DNA of 64,000 nucleotides from Ignavibacteriota bacterium (GTDB taxonomy: Bacteria > Bacteroidota > Ignavibacteria > Ignavibacteriales > Melioribacteraceae). The stretch is taken from the NCBI GenBank assembly GCA_002698995.1, contig PAAX01000036.1, forward strand, positions 1-64,000, written 5' to 3'. A program made the position numbers and the translations under genes. Positions 15,050-25,525 of this stretch are shown piece after piece. Position 1 is the first letter of the stretch, and each line of letters starts with the position of its first letter. Under the pieces are notes generated by a model that did not search any database, was not told where the DNA came from, and saw only the letters and a list, made by a program, of their open reading frames with translations.

Positions 15050-17227
15050 CTAAAATCTATCGTTAATTAATTCCATTAGTTTTTTTCCGGCATCCGGTAT
15101 TTTAGTGCCCGGACCAAAAATAGCAGACGCACCATTTTCGTACAGGAAATCATAATCTTGATGAGGTATTACTCCACCAACAATTACAATTATATCTTCT
15201 CTTCCAAGTTTTTTTAACTCTTCAATTAATTGAGGAAGCAGAGTTTTATGTCCTGCTGCTAACGAACTCATACCAACAACATGCACATCATTTTCTACCG
15301 CTTGCTTTGCAGTTTCTTCCGGAGTTTGGAAAAGAGGACCAACATCAACATCAAATCCCATATCTGCATAAGCTGTTGCTACTACCTTTGCTCCTCTATC
15401 ATGACCGTCCTGCCCCATCTTGGCAATCATAATTCTCGGTCTTCTTCCTTCTCTTTCGGAAAAATCATCTGTCATTTTTCTAACTTCATTAACCATATTA
15501 TCTTCTTCAGAATTATATTCACTGCTGTACACTCCCGAAATTGTGCGTGTCATAGCTTGATACCTTCCGCTTACTTTTTCAATTGCTAAAGATATTTCTC
15601 CTAAAGTTGCTCTTGCTCTGGCAGCTTTAATTGCTAAATCCAGTAAATTACCTTCACCGGTTTCAGCTGATTTAGTAATTGCATCAAGACAAACATTAAC
15701 TTCATCTTGATTTCTATTTTGTTTAACCTGCTGTATTCTTTTTATCTGTGATAATCTTACTGCTGTATTATCAACTTCCAAAATTTCAATAGGATCTTCT
15801 TTATCGAGTTTATATTTATTTATTCCTACAATAGTTTCTTGAGCGGAATCAATTCTTGCTTGTCTTCTTGCAGCAGCTTCTTCAATCCTCATTTTAGGAA
15901 TTCCCTGCTCAATAGCTTTAGTCATACCGCCGTATGATTCTACTTCCTTTATATGCTCCCATCCTTTTTTCAATAAAGCATTTGTTAATGATTCAACATA
16001 ATACGAACCTGCCCAAGGATCAATAACTTTTGTGATCATAGTTTCATCTTGAAGATAAAGCTGAGTATTTCTTGCAATTCTTGCAGAAAAATCTGTTGGA
16101 AGTGCAATTGCTTCATCAAGAGAATTTGTGTGAAGAGATTGAGTATGTCCTAATGCCGCAGCCATAGCTTCCATACAAGTTCTAACAACATTATTAAAAG
16201 GATCCTGTTCAGTTAAACTCCAGCCTGATGTTTGAGAATGAGTTCTTAACGACATCGACTTAGGATTTTTAGGATTAAACTGCTTTATCAACTGTGCCCA
16301 AATTATTCGTGCTGCACGCATTTTAGCAACTTCCATAAAATAATTCATTCCTTGTGCCCAGAAGAATGATAATCTTGGAGCAAAAGAATCAATATCCATT
16401 CCAGCTTTTATACCGGTTCTTACATATTCTAATCCATCAGCCAATGTATAAGCCATTTCAAGATCGGCCGTTGCTCCGGCTTCCTGCATGTGATATCCTG
16501 AAATACTTATACTGTTGAACTTGGGCATATTTTCGGACGTGAATCTGAAAATATCAGCAATAATTCTCATTGAAATTTCGGGAGGATATATATAAGTATT
16601 ACGAACCATGTACTCTTTCAAAATATCATTCTGAATTGTACCGGTTAATTCACTATGCTTTACTCCCTGTTCTTCAGCAGCAACAATATAAAATGCTAAA
16701 ACTGGAACTACTGCACCATTCATAGTCATTGAGACTGACATTTTATCTAAAGGAATTCCATCAAATAAAATTTTCATATCTTCAATGGAGTCAATAGCAA
16801 CACCAGCCTTGCCAACATCGCCAACTACTCTTTGATGATCAGAATCGTAACCTCTGTGTGTTGCTAAATCGAATGCAACTGAAAGCCCCATTTGTCCTTG
16901 TGCTAAATTTCTTCTATAAAAAGCATTGCTCTCTTCCGCAGTTGAAAATCCGGCATACTGTCTAACTGTCCATGGACGCATCACATACATCGAACTGTAT
17001 GGTCCTCTTAGAAAGGGAGGAATACCGGACATATAATCAATGTGATTAAAATCTTTCACATCATCTTTTGTGTACAATGGTTTTACATTAATTTTCTCCA
17101 TTGTCTCCCAGATAAATTCTTCAACATCTTTTCCGGTTTCGGATTTGAATTTATCTTTCCATTCATCATAAGATATTTTTTTATCTTCTATTTTTAAGTC
17201 TATTTCAGAAAACTTTGGTTTAATCAT
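15050..17227 (-). CDS. mutB: Methylmalonyl-CoA mutase large subunit
   Basis: This 725-residue adenosylcobalamin enzyme interconverts succinyl-CoA and (R)-methylmalonyl-CoA. The N-terminal TIM barrel includes the substrate-binding run around [19 protein letters not shown]. The C-terminal cobalamin domain (about 596-725) carries the base-off signature D607-G-H609-D-R-G612 and the later SSLAAGH and VIVGG motifs. The length matches the large subunit. GAGG lies eight bases before the start. It follows mutA after 33 bases and is the catalytic half of the heterodimer. Confidence 0.96.
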   Translation of the reverse strand: MIKPKFSEIDLKIEDKKISYDEWKDKFKSETGKDVEEFIWETMEKINVKPLYTKDDVKDFNHIDYMSGIPPFLRGPYSSMYVMRPWTVRQYAGFSTAEESNAFYRRNLAQGQMGLSVAFDLATHRGYDSDHQRVVGDVGKAGVAIDSIEDMKILFDGIPLDKMSVSMTMNGAVVPVLAFYIVAAEEQGVKHSELTGTIQNDILKEYMVRNTYIYPPEISMRIIADIFRFTSENMPKFNSISISGYHMQEAGATADLEMAYTLADGLEYVRTGIKAGMDIDSFAPRLSFFWAQGMNYFMEVAKMRAARIIWAQLIKQFNPKNPKSMSLRTHSQTSGWSLTEQDPFNNVVRTCMEAMAAALGHTQSLHTNSLDEAIALPTDFSARIARNTQLYLQDETMITKVIDPWAGSYYVESLTNALLKKGWEHIKEVESYGGMTKAIEQGIPKMRIEEAAARRQARIDSAQETIVGINKYKLDKEDPIEILEVDNTAVRLSQIKRIQQVKQNRNQDEVNVCLDAITKSAETGEGNLLDLAIKAARARATLGEISLAIEKVSGRYQAMTRTISGVYSSEYNSEEDNMVNEVRKMTDDFSEREGRRPRIMIAKMGQDGHDRGAKVVATAYADMGFDVDVGPLFQTPEETAKQAVENDVHVVGMSSLAAGHKTLLPQLIEELKKLGREDIIVIVGGVIPHQDYDFLYENGASAIFGPGTKIPDAGKKLMELINDRF

Positions 17228-17260
17228 TTTTAAGCCTCTAATTTTTCTCGCTAGAGATTA

Positions 17261-19414
17261 TCAATTTTTATATTCATTTAACATTTTATCTAAAACTTGA
17301 AGAACATCACATCCCAAATAAATAAAATCATGAATTCCATTCTTTTTATGTTCTTCAATCTGTTCTTTAGGATATCCGGCAAGCACAACTTTCACATTTA
17401 GATTTTCAGATTTTATCTTTTCCATTATTTGCGGAACTAACACAGGATATGTATCATCTGTTGAACAAATAACTGCTGCTTTTGAATTCGATTCTTTCAA
17501 AGCATTTACAGCAGATTCAGCATTTTCAAATCCATTTGGATAAACAACATCAAAAGAGGCAACTTCAAAAAATCCTCTTGAAAAATCGGCTCTTCCTTTA
17601 TGCTGTTTTACACTTCCCATATTCATCAAAAATACTTTTGGCTTTTCACCAATATTTTTAGAAATAGAAATTGATTTGTTTCTAAGGTCTTCAAAAATTT
17701 GAGAAAGTCTTGACTGAGGAATTTTTTCAACAGCTATTTTTTCACCGGCTGATGATCTTAAAACTTTTGTAATTTCACCGATTGTTGCACCTTCTAATAC
17801 TGCTTTAGTGCCAACTTCAACAATCTCTTTTGAATTCTCTTTAAGAAGATCATTCAGCTTGTTGATAATATTAGAATGCTTTTCATTATTTCCGGAAGTC
17901 CTATATTTCTGAAGGTATTCCGATCTCTTCTTAAAGAATTCTTCTTTATTTATTTTATTTCCTTTTAGGATTTCTTCTTTTGGATTTACATACATATTTG
18001 TACCGACAAGCACATCTTTTCTTTTAGCTAAATTTTTCTTTCTTTCATCAACTACTTTCTGAATTTGGTTTTGTACAAATCCATTTTGAAGTGACTTCAA
18101 CATTCCGCCGTTATTTTCAATTTCCTGGAATAATTTCCAAGCTTCTTTTGCAACTTGGTCTGTAAGTTTTTCAACATAAAAAGAACCTCCGGCAGGATCA
18201 ATAATTCTGCTTAAGTTAGATTCTTCATCCAAAATTAACTGAGTGTTTCTTGCAATTCTTCTTGAAAAGTCATTTGGAAGTCCGATAGAATTATCAAAAG
18301 GATTTGTAGTTAAACTATTAACTCCCCCTATTACTGCCGAGAACGCTTCTGTGGTTGTTCTGAGCATATTTACATAAGGATCAAAAACTGTTTCAAAATA
18401 TTTTGAAGTTTCAGCATGAAGATTATGTTCTATTTCACCAGTATAACCAAACTCATTCAATATTTTTGTCCAAATAATTTTATGAGCACGAAGTTTAGCA
18501 ACTTCCATAAAGTAGAACGTTCCAACGCCGTAATTAAACTTAAACTGGTTGGCAATCTGATTAATCGTTAATCCTTTTTCAAGCAAATTATTTATAATCT
18601 CTACTGCAGATGAAACGGCAAAAGCAAGTTCATGCACAGCATTTGCACCGGCATTGTGATAATCTTTTCCGTTAACTGCAAGAGTTTTTACATTAGGGAG
18701 ATTGTTAAAGCACCATTCAGTTACAGTTTTCTGTTCATCTATAATTGAATTGAACGAAACCGGGAGTTCTCCGTTAACTGCTATATATGAAATTGGATCA
18801 GCTTCTAGACTTCCTTTAAGTAATTTTTTATCAATTTTATTTTCTTCCAATAATCCATTCAGCAGAAAAAGAATACTTAAAGAAGAAAATCCGGTTTCAA
18901 TATAAAGTGGATTTTTAGCAAAATTGTAATCCTTTAATGCTCTTTTGAAACTTTGAATGGCTGAGATTGAAAGTCCTTTATCTCCTACTTTATCTGGGGC
19001 TGCATAATCTGAATCGAGCCCTAAATCAGTTGCAGAATCAAACTTCATGTAAACTGCATTCTGTCCTCTTTTCAAATCATTAATAATTGCATTGTTGAAT
19101 TCTTCTGCGTCAGCATAAGAATAACTTTGAGCAATATTCCATCCATTACTTACATAACCTGAAGCAGTTCCCCCTCTAACATAAGAAATAAAACCCGGAG
19201 TATTTTCCAGATATTCAATTCCTTCTAAATCTTGTTTAACATAAATTGGATTAAGATCAATTCCTTCATAAGTCTTAGTTATTAGTTTCTTCTCGTAAGG
19301 TACTCCTTTAAGATCTTTAACAACTTGATCCTTCCATTCCTCAAAAGTTGGAATAGGAAAATCAAGGTTTAAATCTTGATTTACATTTAGTTTTTCAACA
19401 TTATTTTCTTGCAT
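17261..19414 (-). CDS. mutA: Methylmalonyl-CoA mutase small subunit
   Basis: This 717-residue protein is a mutase paralogue that pairs with the large subunit but does not hold cofactor. The barrel is recognisable, yet the C-terminal domain (about 590-717) lacks DxHxxG; the equivalent stretch is GSVKQHKGRADF, as expected for the non-catalytic chain. It is the first gene of the mutA-mutB pair. No cobalamin riboswitch is visible in the 186 bases between it and the divergent glycosidase gene. Confidence 0.92.
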   Translation of the reverse strand: MQENNVEKLNVNQDLNLDFPIPTFEEWKDQVVKDLKGVPYEKKLITKTYEGIDLNPIYVKQDLEGIEYLENTPGFISYVRGGTASGYVSNGWNIAQSYSYADAEEFNNAIINDLKRGQNAVYMKFDSATDLGLDSDYAAPDKVGDKGLSISAIQSFKRALKDYNFAKNPLYIETGFSSLSILFLLNGLLEENKIDKKLLKGSLEADPISYIAVNGELPVSFNSIIDEQKTVTEWCFNNLPNVKTLAVNGKDYHNAGANAVHELAFAVSSAVEIINNLLEKGLTINQIANQFKFNYGVGTFYFMEVAKLRAHKIIWTKILNEFGYTGEIEHNLHAETSKYFETVFDPYVNMLRTTTEAFSAVIGGVNSLTTNPFDNSIGLPNDFSRRIARNTQLILDEESNLSRIIDPAGGSFYVEKLTDQVAKEAWKLFQEIENNGGMLKSLQNGFVQNQIQKVVDERKKNLAKRKDVLVGTNMYVNPKEEILKGNKINKEEFFKKRSEYLQKYRTSGNNEKHSNIINKLNDLLKENSKEIVEVGTKAVLEGATIGEITKVLRSSAGEKIAVEKIPQSRLSQIFEDLRNKSISISKNIGEKPKVFLMNMGSVKQHKGRADFSRGFFEVASFDVVYPNGFENAESAVNALKESNSKAAVICSTDDTYPVLVPQIMEKIKSENLNVKVVLAGYPKEQIEEHKKNGIHDFIYLGCDVLQVLDKMLNEYKN

Positions 19415-19600
19415 ACTTCATTCTCCTTTAACGGGATAAATCTGTTTTATTTTACATATGTAAATTACGAAAAATTTCCTTATTGAACTTTATTTTGGTA
19501 TTAAATCTTTACAGAAATATTCGATTATAACGAATGTATTAAGTTTACTTTCTTTTTTTATATATTGCTAAATCAATAATTCAAAGCAAAGTGATTGAAT

Positions 19601-21715
19601 ATGAAGAGACTAAACTTAATTCTTTTATTAGCATTTTTTATCAATTTTACTGCAGGTGAAAAATTGTTTATTTCAGACAAACACTCTAGGATTACTTCAA
19701 ACTTCCTTTCCACACAAACTTTAACAAAAACTAAGGACCAAGATTCCTATTATTCAACCAAGGAATTGGGTGCAATTGTTGAAAATGGAACTACAACTTT
19801 CAGATTATTTACACCAAATGCCCAAAAAGTTGTTCTTTCTTTGTTTGATTCGGTTGAACAGGAAATTCCAACTGATTATGATATGACAAGAGATGAAGAT
19901 GCCGTCTGGGAAATTAAAATTGACAACGATTTATCCGGTAAATTTTATGGATTTAAAGTTTATCATGATGGTGAGAATAAAGATAACACTGATAAAGTTG
20001 TTTGTGTTGATCCTTATGCGAAAGCAGTCGCAACTTTTACTGATTACATGAATCCAAGAAAATCTATTGTTGTTGGTGAAGATAACTTCGACTGGGAAGA
20101 TACTAATTGGATTCAAAGAGATTGGAAAGATTTAATTATTTATGAAATGCATATAAGGGATGCTACAATTCATCCAACGTCGGAAGTAGAGAATAAAGGA
20201 AGCTATAAAGGTCTTACTGAAACAGGAAAAAAAGGGGGACTTTCTTACATTAAAGATTTAGGCGTAAATACTGTTGAACTTCTACCGGCTCATGAATTTG
20301 GATATGTTGAAATTCCATATAGAGATTCTTTAGCTGGAAGATTTAACACATGGAATCCTTATGAAAGAAATCATTGGGGATACATGACATCAAATTATTT
20401 TGCTCCTGCTGCTTATTACACAATGAGCAATGATACATTAAAATTGAATCAATGGATTGGAGTAGATGGAAGTCAGATTACTGAATTCAAGGAAATGGTT
20501 AAAGCATTTCATAAGGAAAATATAGGTGTAATGATGGATGTTGTTTACAACCATCTTTCAGAATATGAAATAGCTAATCTAAAAGAAATTGATAAAGAAT
20601 ACTATTTCCGTCTTGATCCAAATGGAAATTTTATAGCTGAAAGTTACTGCGGCAACGACATTAGAACTGAAGCCCCGATGATGCGCAGATTAATTGTAGA
20701 AAGTATTTTATACTGGATGAAAGAATATCATATTGATGGATTCAGATTTGATTTAGGAAAATTAATCGATTGGGAAACTATTGAAGATATAATTCATGAA
20801 GCGAAAAAAATAAATCCAAATGTTGTTTTTGTCTGCGAACCTTGGGGTGGCGGCTATGATCCTAAGGGATTCTCATTAAGAGGCTGGGGAGCTTGGAATG
20901 ATCAAATAAGAAACGGAGTTAAAGGTGAAAATCCTTTTAACGGACATGGATGGATTTTCGGGAAATGGTTCGGTGATAATTCACCTAAAAGAATTAAGAG
21001 CTATGTTAACGGAACCCTAATTAGAGATAGTTTAGGATTATTCCAGAAAAAAGATCATTCAGTAAATTATTTGGAAAGTCATGATGGTTATACATTAGGT
21101 GATTTTATAAGACTCGGACTAGGTGATGTTGGTCAAGAAGAAATAATCACTGCCATAGAAAAAAATGCTAAGTTAACCGATACTCAACTAAAACTTAATA
21201 AACTTGGTGCCTTATTTTTATTTACCTCACAAGGTATGACAATGATTCATCAAGGACAGGAATTTGCAAGATCAAAGGTAATTCCAACCGATAATGATAT
21301 TGAAGATTCACACAAAGGAATGCTCGATCATAATACTTACAACAAAGATAATTCAGTCAATTATATCAATTATGATCATGCTGAAATGAATAGTGAATTA
21401 GTAGATTATTACAAAGGATTAATACAACTAAGGAAAGAATATTCGGCATTTAGAAGAGCTGATTATGAGAATGTTCATTTCTTCAATATTACGGATAATG
21501 AATTTGCTCTCGGTTATTTAGTTAAACATGAAGATCAAACATTTATTGTTCTGTTTAATGCCGATACTAAGATGAACGAAGAATTTATTCTACCAAAAGG
21601 TGAATGGGAAATAATAGTAAATGAAAATGAAGCCGGAATTGAAACCATTGATACTATAGAAGATAAAGTTACATTAAATCCTTCAACCGGAATGGTTTTG
21701 AGGTTAAGCAAATGA
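19601..21715 (+). CDS. Secreted GH13 pullulanase-like alpha-glucan hydrolase
   Basis: This 704-residue protein has a signal peptide (about 1-19), an N-terminal CBM48-like domain (about 55-140, VENGTTTFRLFTPNAQKVVL) and a GH13 barrel. The four signature regions are intact: DVVYNH (313-318), GFRFDLGKL with nucleophile Asp384, VFVCEPWGG with acid/base Glu413, and ESHDGYT with Asp495. A short C-terminal beta domain follows. Type I pullulanase or a related debranching enzyme is the best match; substrate cannot be fixed. An in-frame TTG two codons earlier is possible, but ATG at 19601 is preferred. The dipeptidase gene overlaps its stop codon by four bases. Confidence 0.88.
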   Translation: MKRLNLILLLAFFINFTAGEKLFISDKHSRITSNFLSTQTLTKTKDQDSYYSTKELGAIVENGTTTFRLFTPNAQKVVLSLFDSVEQEIPTDYDMTRDEDAVWEIKIDNDLSGKFYGFKVYHDGENKDNTDKVVCVDPYAKAVATFTDYMNPRKSIVVGEDNFDWEDTNWIQRDWKDLIIYEMHIRDATIHPTSEVENKGSYKGLTETGKKGGLSYIKDLGVNTVELLPAHEFGYVEIPYRDSLAGRFNTWNPYERNHWGYMTSNYFAPAAYYTMSNDTLKLNQWIGVDGSQITEFKEMVKAFHKENIGVMMDVVYNHLSEYEIANLKEIDKEYYFRLDPNGNFIAESYCGNDIRTEAPMMRRLIVESILYWMKEYHIDGFRFDLGKLIDWETIEDIIHEAKKINPNVVFVCEPWGGGYDPKGFSLRGWGAWNDQIRNGVKGENPFNGHGWIFGKWFGDNSPKRIKSYVNGTLIRDSLGLFQKKDHSVNYLESHDGYTLGDFIRLGLGDVGQEEIITAIEKNAKLTDTQLKLNKLGALFLFTSQGMTMIHQGQEFARSKVIPTDNDIEDSHKGMLDHNTYNKDNSVNYINYDHAEMNSELVDYYKGLIQLRKEYSAFRRADYENVHFFNITDNEFALGYLVKHEDQTFIVLFNADTKMNEEFILPKGEWEIIVNENEAGIETIDTIEDKVTLNPSTGMVLRLSK

Positions 21716-22311
21716 AAAGAATAATTCTTTCTTATATATTTTTCTTAGCAGTGGTATCAGCTCAAGTTGATACCACTATTGTTTATTTGGGTTCAATTGA
21801 TTCTTCAATTGTTATGGATGTTAAATATGCTACAACAAATAATTTTGTAGGGAAAGTTTTATATCCAACCGATAAAGTATATATGAGAAAAATTGTTGCC
21901 GAAAAACTTTCGGAAGCAAACAGATATTTAAGAGAGAGTTATAATCTTTCAATAAAAATTTTTGATGGATACAGACCTTTGTCGGTTCAAAAACTTATGT
22001 GGGAAATTCTTCCCGATCCCCGCTATGTTGCAGATCCAAGCAAAGGATCAAGACATAACAGAGGGGCTGCCGTTGATATTACTTTAATTGATGAAAACGG
22101 AAATCAAATTGAAATGGGAACTCCTTATGATGATTTTACAGAGAAAGCCCATTATGATTACGAAGAATTATCAGATGATGTAAAAGCCAATAGAAAATTA
22201 TTAAGAGACGTAATGATAAAATTTGGTTTTGAACCGCTTGAAACCGAGTGGTGGCATTTTGATTTTAAGGGATGGGAAAAATTTTCAATACTTGACTACC
22301 AGATTAACTGA
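21712..22311 (+). CDS. VanX-like D-Ala-D-Ala dipeptidase (M15 family)
   Basis: This 199-residue secreted zinc peptidase (signal peptide about 1-17) belongs to the M15D group. The zinc ligands His115 and Asp122 lie in SRHNRGAAVDITL, His182 in EWWHFDF, with catalytic Glu179, and Arg88 in DGYRPL. It probably cleaves D-Ala-D-Ala for recycling peptidoglycan dipeptide. No vanHA-like genes are near, so a resistance role is not supported. ATGA overlap with the glycosidase gene indicates co-translation. Confidence 0.92.
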   Translation: MKRIILSYIFFLAVVSAQVDTTIVYLGSIDSSIVMDVKYATTNNFVGKVLYPTDKVYMRKIVAEKLSEANRYLRESYNLSIKIFDGYRPLSVQKLMWEILPDPRYVADPSKGSRHNRGAAVDITLIDENGNQIEMGTPYDDFTEKAHYDYEELSDDVKANRKLLRDVMIKFGFEPLETEWWHFDFKGWEKFSILDYQIN

Positions 22312-25261
22312 AAATAGCCTTCTTAAGTGATTTATCTATTGCAACTTTAAATGCAGTTAAGTTAACCGGTTTTCGGAAAATATATTCTACACCAAGTTCT
22401 TTATATTCTTCAATTATTGCATCATTTAAATCGCTGCTCAGAATAATAACCGGCGGTTTCAATTTCAGTTTAGATACATTAATCTGTTTCACCAAATCAT
22501 ATCCGCTCATTGTCGGCATTAAGTGATCTGAAATTACTAAAGCGGGATAACTTCTTTTAATCTCTTCGTAAGCTTTAAGTCCGTTCTCAGATTCAATTAT
22601 CGAGTAATTTGGGATTATGCTTTTAATAAGTTTAGTATATAATAACCTGTCTGTTTTAGAATCATCTACCAATAAAATTTTTGTTGAGGCAATTGGAATA
22701 GAAAAATGAAATTCGGTTCCGTTTCCCAATTCGCTTTCAACCCATATTTTTCCGCCGTGCTTTGTAATAATATCATAAACTAATGATAACCCTAAACCGC
22801 TCCCCTTCTCACCTGCAGTACCATTTGTAGTATATTTAGAATCAATTTTGAAAAGCTTTTCCTGATCTTCTTTTCTTATTCCAACACCATTATCTTTAAC
22901 AATAAATTTGTATTGTTTATCATAAATCTGCGGTTCTGCAAAAATCTGAATTTTACCACCGTGCTTCGTAAACTTAATTGCATTCGATATAAGATTATTA
23001 AATACTTGGAATAAAAGAGATTCATCTGCATGTACAAAAACATCGTTTCCGATTTCAGAGACAACATTTATATTCTTTCTTAATGCAGTGCCGGCTAATA
23101 CTTGAATCGCCTTATTAACAGAAATTCTTGCATTCATTCTTTCTGGTTCAAATTTAACTCTGCCGGTTTGAAGCCTCGTCCAATCAAGTAATGAATTTAC
23201 TAAAGAGAGCATATGCTGTGATGATTCTTGAATAAATGAAATGTACTCAACCTGTTTAGATTCCGGTAGATTTCTATCGCTTAATAAAATATCGGTAAAT
23301 CCAAGAATAGAAGAAAACGGAGTTCTTAAATCATGAGAAATAATTGAAATGAATCTGTCTTTGGTTTCATTAAGTGTTTTTAGATTTTCGGTGTATTTAT
23401 TTAAATCATCATCTGCTTTTTTCGAAGTTGTTATATCACTTACCAATCCAAATATTTTAAGAATCTTACCTTCTTCATTTCTTAAAAGATTTATTTTATT
23501 TTTTACCCAAACAATATTTCCAATTCTATTAATTATTCGGTATTCAAACTTTTCAGAAATTCTAGCCGGATCTTTATAAAACTGACGAAGTTTTTTCACA
23601 ACCAACTTCACATCATCAGGATGAATTATCCTAAGCCATAATTTATTATTATTCAGAAATTCATCTGATGAATAACCAGTTATTCTTTCAACAACTTGCG
23701 TATAAAAGGATTGCACGAGTTTAGCATTGTTAATTTCAGCAGTCCAAATAAATTCATCAATATTTTCGGTAATATTTCTGTATCTATCCTCCGATTCCTT
23801 TAACGCAGCTTCATATCTTTTTCTTTCTGTAATATCACTTATTAAAGCAACATTAATTGTTTTATCAATAACATTATAAGAAGAGATTGTAATTTCAACG
23901 TCTAAGTTTTTATTGTCTTTTCTTAATAATTTTGTTTCTGTTTTTGATAAAAATTTATTCTTACTATCGGCAAAATAATCAGTAACAGCATTTTGACTGT
24001 CATCAATAAGATCTAGAATTTTCAATCCCGCAGCAGATGAGTTTTTTATATTAAATAACTGCAGAAATTTTTTGTTGGTTAGAATTACTTTATCACCATC
24101 AAGAACAGCAATTGCATCCTGAGAAACTTCAAATACAGATTTTATCAAAAGAAGATCGCGTTCCGATTCTTTATTTGCACTAATATCGGTAAGCACAACA
24201 TTGTATAAAATTTCTCCTCTCTTTGACTGCAATACATTTGAGCTGCTTGCTAATGTATAAATTCTTTTACCGGATTTACTCTTAAGAACTACTTCAATCG
24301 GTTTTGATTTTGTTGTTTCGAAAAAATCATAAAGAGATTCATATAAAAACTTGCTTTGATCAACAAAATTTTTGAAGTTTGCACCGATAACTTCCTCTTC
24401 GGTATAACCCAAATGTTTCAAGAAATGAGGATTTACATAATTGATTTCACCGTCCTTAAATAAGGAAAAAATAAATTCTCTTGCATTGGTAACAATATTT
24501 CTAAATCTTTCTTCGGAATGTCTTAATTCACTTTCCGCTTCCACTTTTTTTGTAACATTATCTAAGGCAGCAATAATATAATTATCCTTTAAAGTATCGA
24601 CCGAAAATAGACTCAGTTTGAAATAGGAATAAGCATTATCATCACCAATCTTAAATTCTTCATCGTAAATATTTTCATTCTGCAGATATGATTTTATTTT
24701 CTCAAAATTCTCTTTATTAAAACCATCATACGGAATAACATCCCACAAATAATTTTGCTTTGTTAACCCAAGATCTGCAGCAGCTCTATTCATGAATAGA
24801 ACTGTTCCGGAATAATCAGAAATAACCGAAGGTTTGTTCAATACTTTTTCAACCGTTTCAAAAAATAAATTTTGAAAATTAGATTCCGATTTTATCTTTT
24901 CAACAATTTTATAATCCTCAAAAATTAATGCTCCTCCAATTATCATATCATTTTCAATAACCGGAATTCCCTTCATGATTATAAATATTGCATTTCCTTT
25001 CAAATCGGTTTTTGATTGAATTACTTTTTCAATCATTTCACCGGATAGGATTTTTTCGATTACATTTCTTTTACCAACTGAAGCAAAAATCGGGATATTA
25101 TAGATTGAGGTGTTTAACAGACTTTCTTTTGATAATAATTCAAATCCATCAACAAGAGATAAATTTTGATTTAACTCGATTATACTTCCATCCAGGTTAA
25201 AAACAATTACACCGATAGGAAGAGAATCAAACAAATTTGTTAACTGCAGAGAATTTATCAT
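22304..25261 (-). CDS. Multi-PAS hybrid sensor histidine kinase with receiver domain
   Basis: This 985-residue cytoplasmic protein has no membrane segment. About five PAS/PAC units fill residues 10-610 (for example around EERFRNIVTNAREFIF and EDRYRNITENIDEFIW). HisKA follows with phosphorylated His643 in ISHDLRTPFSSILGF, then the ATPase domain with N, G1 and G2 boxes (NNLISNAIKFT, DNGVGI, GSGLGLSLV). A C-terminal receiver domain (about 868-985) has the phospho-acceptor Asp912 in ISDHLMP. Fused receivers suggest a phosphorelay or feedback. No response regulator gene lies beside it. Its 3' end overlaps the dipeptidase gene by eight bases, tail to tail. Confidence 0.92.
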   Translation of the reverse strand: MINSLQLTNLFDSLPIGVIVFNLDGSIIELNQNLSLVDGFELLSKESLLNTSIYNIPIFASVGKRNVIEKILSGEMIEKVIQSKTDLKGNAIFIIMKGIPVIENDMIIGGALIFEDYKIVEKIKSESNFQNLFFETVEKVLNKPSVISDYSGTVLFMNRAAADLGLTKQNYLWDVIPYDGFNKENFEKIKSYLQNENIYDEEFKIGDDNAYSYFKLSLFSVDTLKDNYIIAALDNVTKKVEAESELRHSEERFRNIVTNAREFIFSLFKDGEINYVNPHFLKHLGYTEEEVIGANFKNFVDQSKFLYESLYDFFETTKSKPIEVVLKSKSGKRIYTLASSSNVLQSKRGEILYNVVLTDISANKESERDLLLIKSVFEVSQDAIAVLDGDKVILTNKKFLQLFNIKNSSAAGLKILDLIDDSQNAVTDYFADSKNKFLSKTETKLLRKDNKNLDVEITISSYNVIDKTINVALISDITERKRYEAALKESEDRYRNITENIDEFIWTAEINNAKLVQSFYTQVVERITGYSSDEFLNNNKLWLRIIHPDDVKLVVKKLRQFYKDPARISEKFEYRIINRIGNIVWVKNKINLLRNEEGKILKIFGLVSDITTSKKADDDLNKYTENLKTLNETKDRFISIISHDLRTPFSSILGFTDILLSDRNLPESKQVEYISFIQESSQHMLSLVNSLLDWTRLQTGRVKFEPERMNARISVNKAIQVLAGTALRKNINVVSEIGNDVFVHADESLLFQVFNNLISNAIKFTKHGGKIQIFAEPQIYDKQYKFIVKDNGVGIRKEDQEKLFKIDSKYTTNGTAGEKGSGLGLSLVYDIITKHGGKIWVESELGNGTEFHFSIPIASTKILLVDDSKTDRLLYTKLIKSIIPNYSIIESENGLKAYEEIKRSYPALVISDHLMPTMSGYDLVKQINVSKLKLKPPVIILSSDLNDAIIEEYKELGVEYIFRKPVNLTAFKVAIDKSLKKAIFS

Positions 25262-25343
25262 AAAGCCTATTATAAATACTTAATAATTAAGTGAATATAT
25301 AAAATAAGCCATTCAAAAAAAATAATAAGGTGCAAAATAGAAA

Positions 25344-25499
25344 GGGGCTGTCTCAAAAGATTAAAATGGTCATTGCGAAGCGGTTTTTGCTGAAGCAATC
25401 TGTTGATTCAACTTGAAAATGAGATCACTTCGCTTCATGCCTCGCCTTGCTCGGCAAGGCGGGCGCTCGTGATGACAGAGCTATTTTTGAGACAGCCCC
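25344..25499. mobile_element. 156-bp MITE-like inverted-repeat element
   Basis: The ends are 15-base perfect inverted repeats, GGGGCTGTCTCAAAA (25344-25358) and its complement (25485-25499). Inside is a second nested inverted repeat beginning GTCATTGCGAAGCG and ending CGCTCGTGATGAC, with a GCCTTGC/GCAAGGC hairpin. G+C is well above the surroundings and there is no reading frame. The ends resemble insertion-sequence ends and the interior resembles the dispersed CATTGCGA...GAAGCAATC repeats of many genomes. No clear target-site duplication was found. It could also act as terminator of pckA. Confidence 0.7.
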
Positions 25500-25525
25500 C
25501 TATTATAAATGTTATGAAAAACTAA

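Noticed and set aside
19415-19600. A cobalamin riboswitch before the B12-dependent mutase genes.
   Set aside because: The region is AT-rich with no B12-box-like sequence and is too short for the full aptamer.
21712-22311. A vancomycin-resistance locus around the VanX-like gene.
   Set aside because: No vanH or vanA/B-type ligase is adjacent and the protein has a signal peptide, which fits peptidoglycan recycling.
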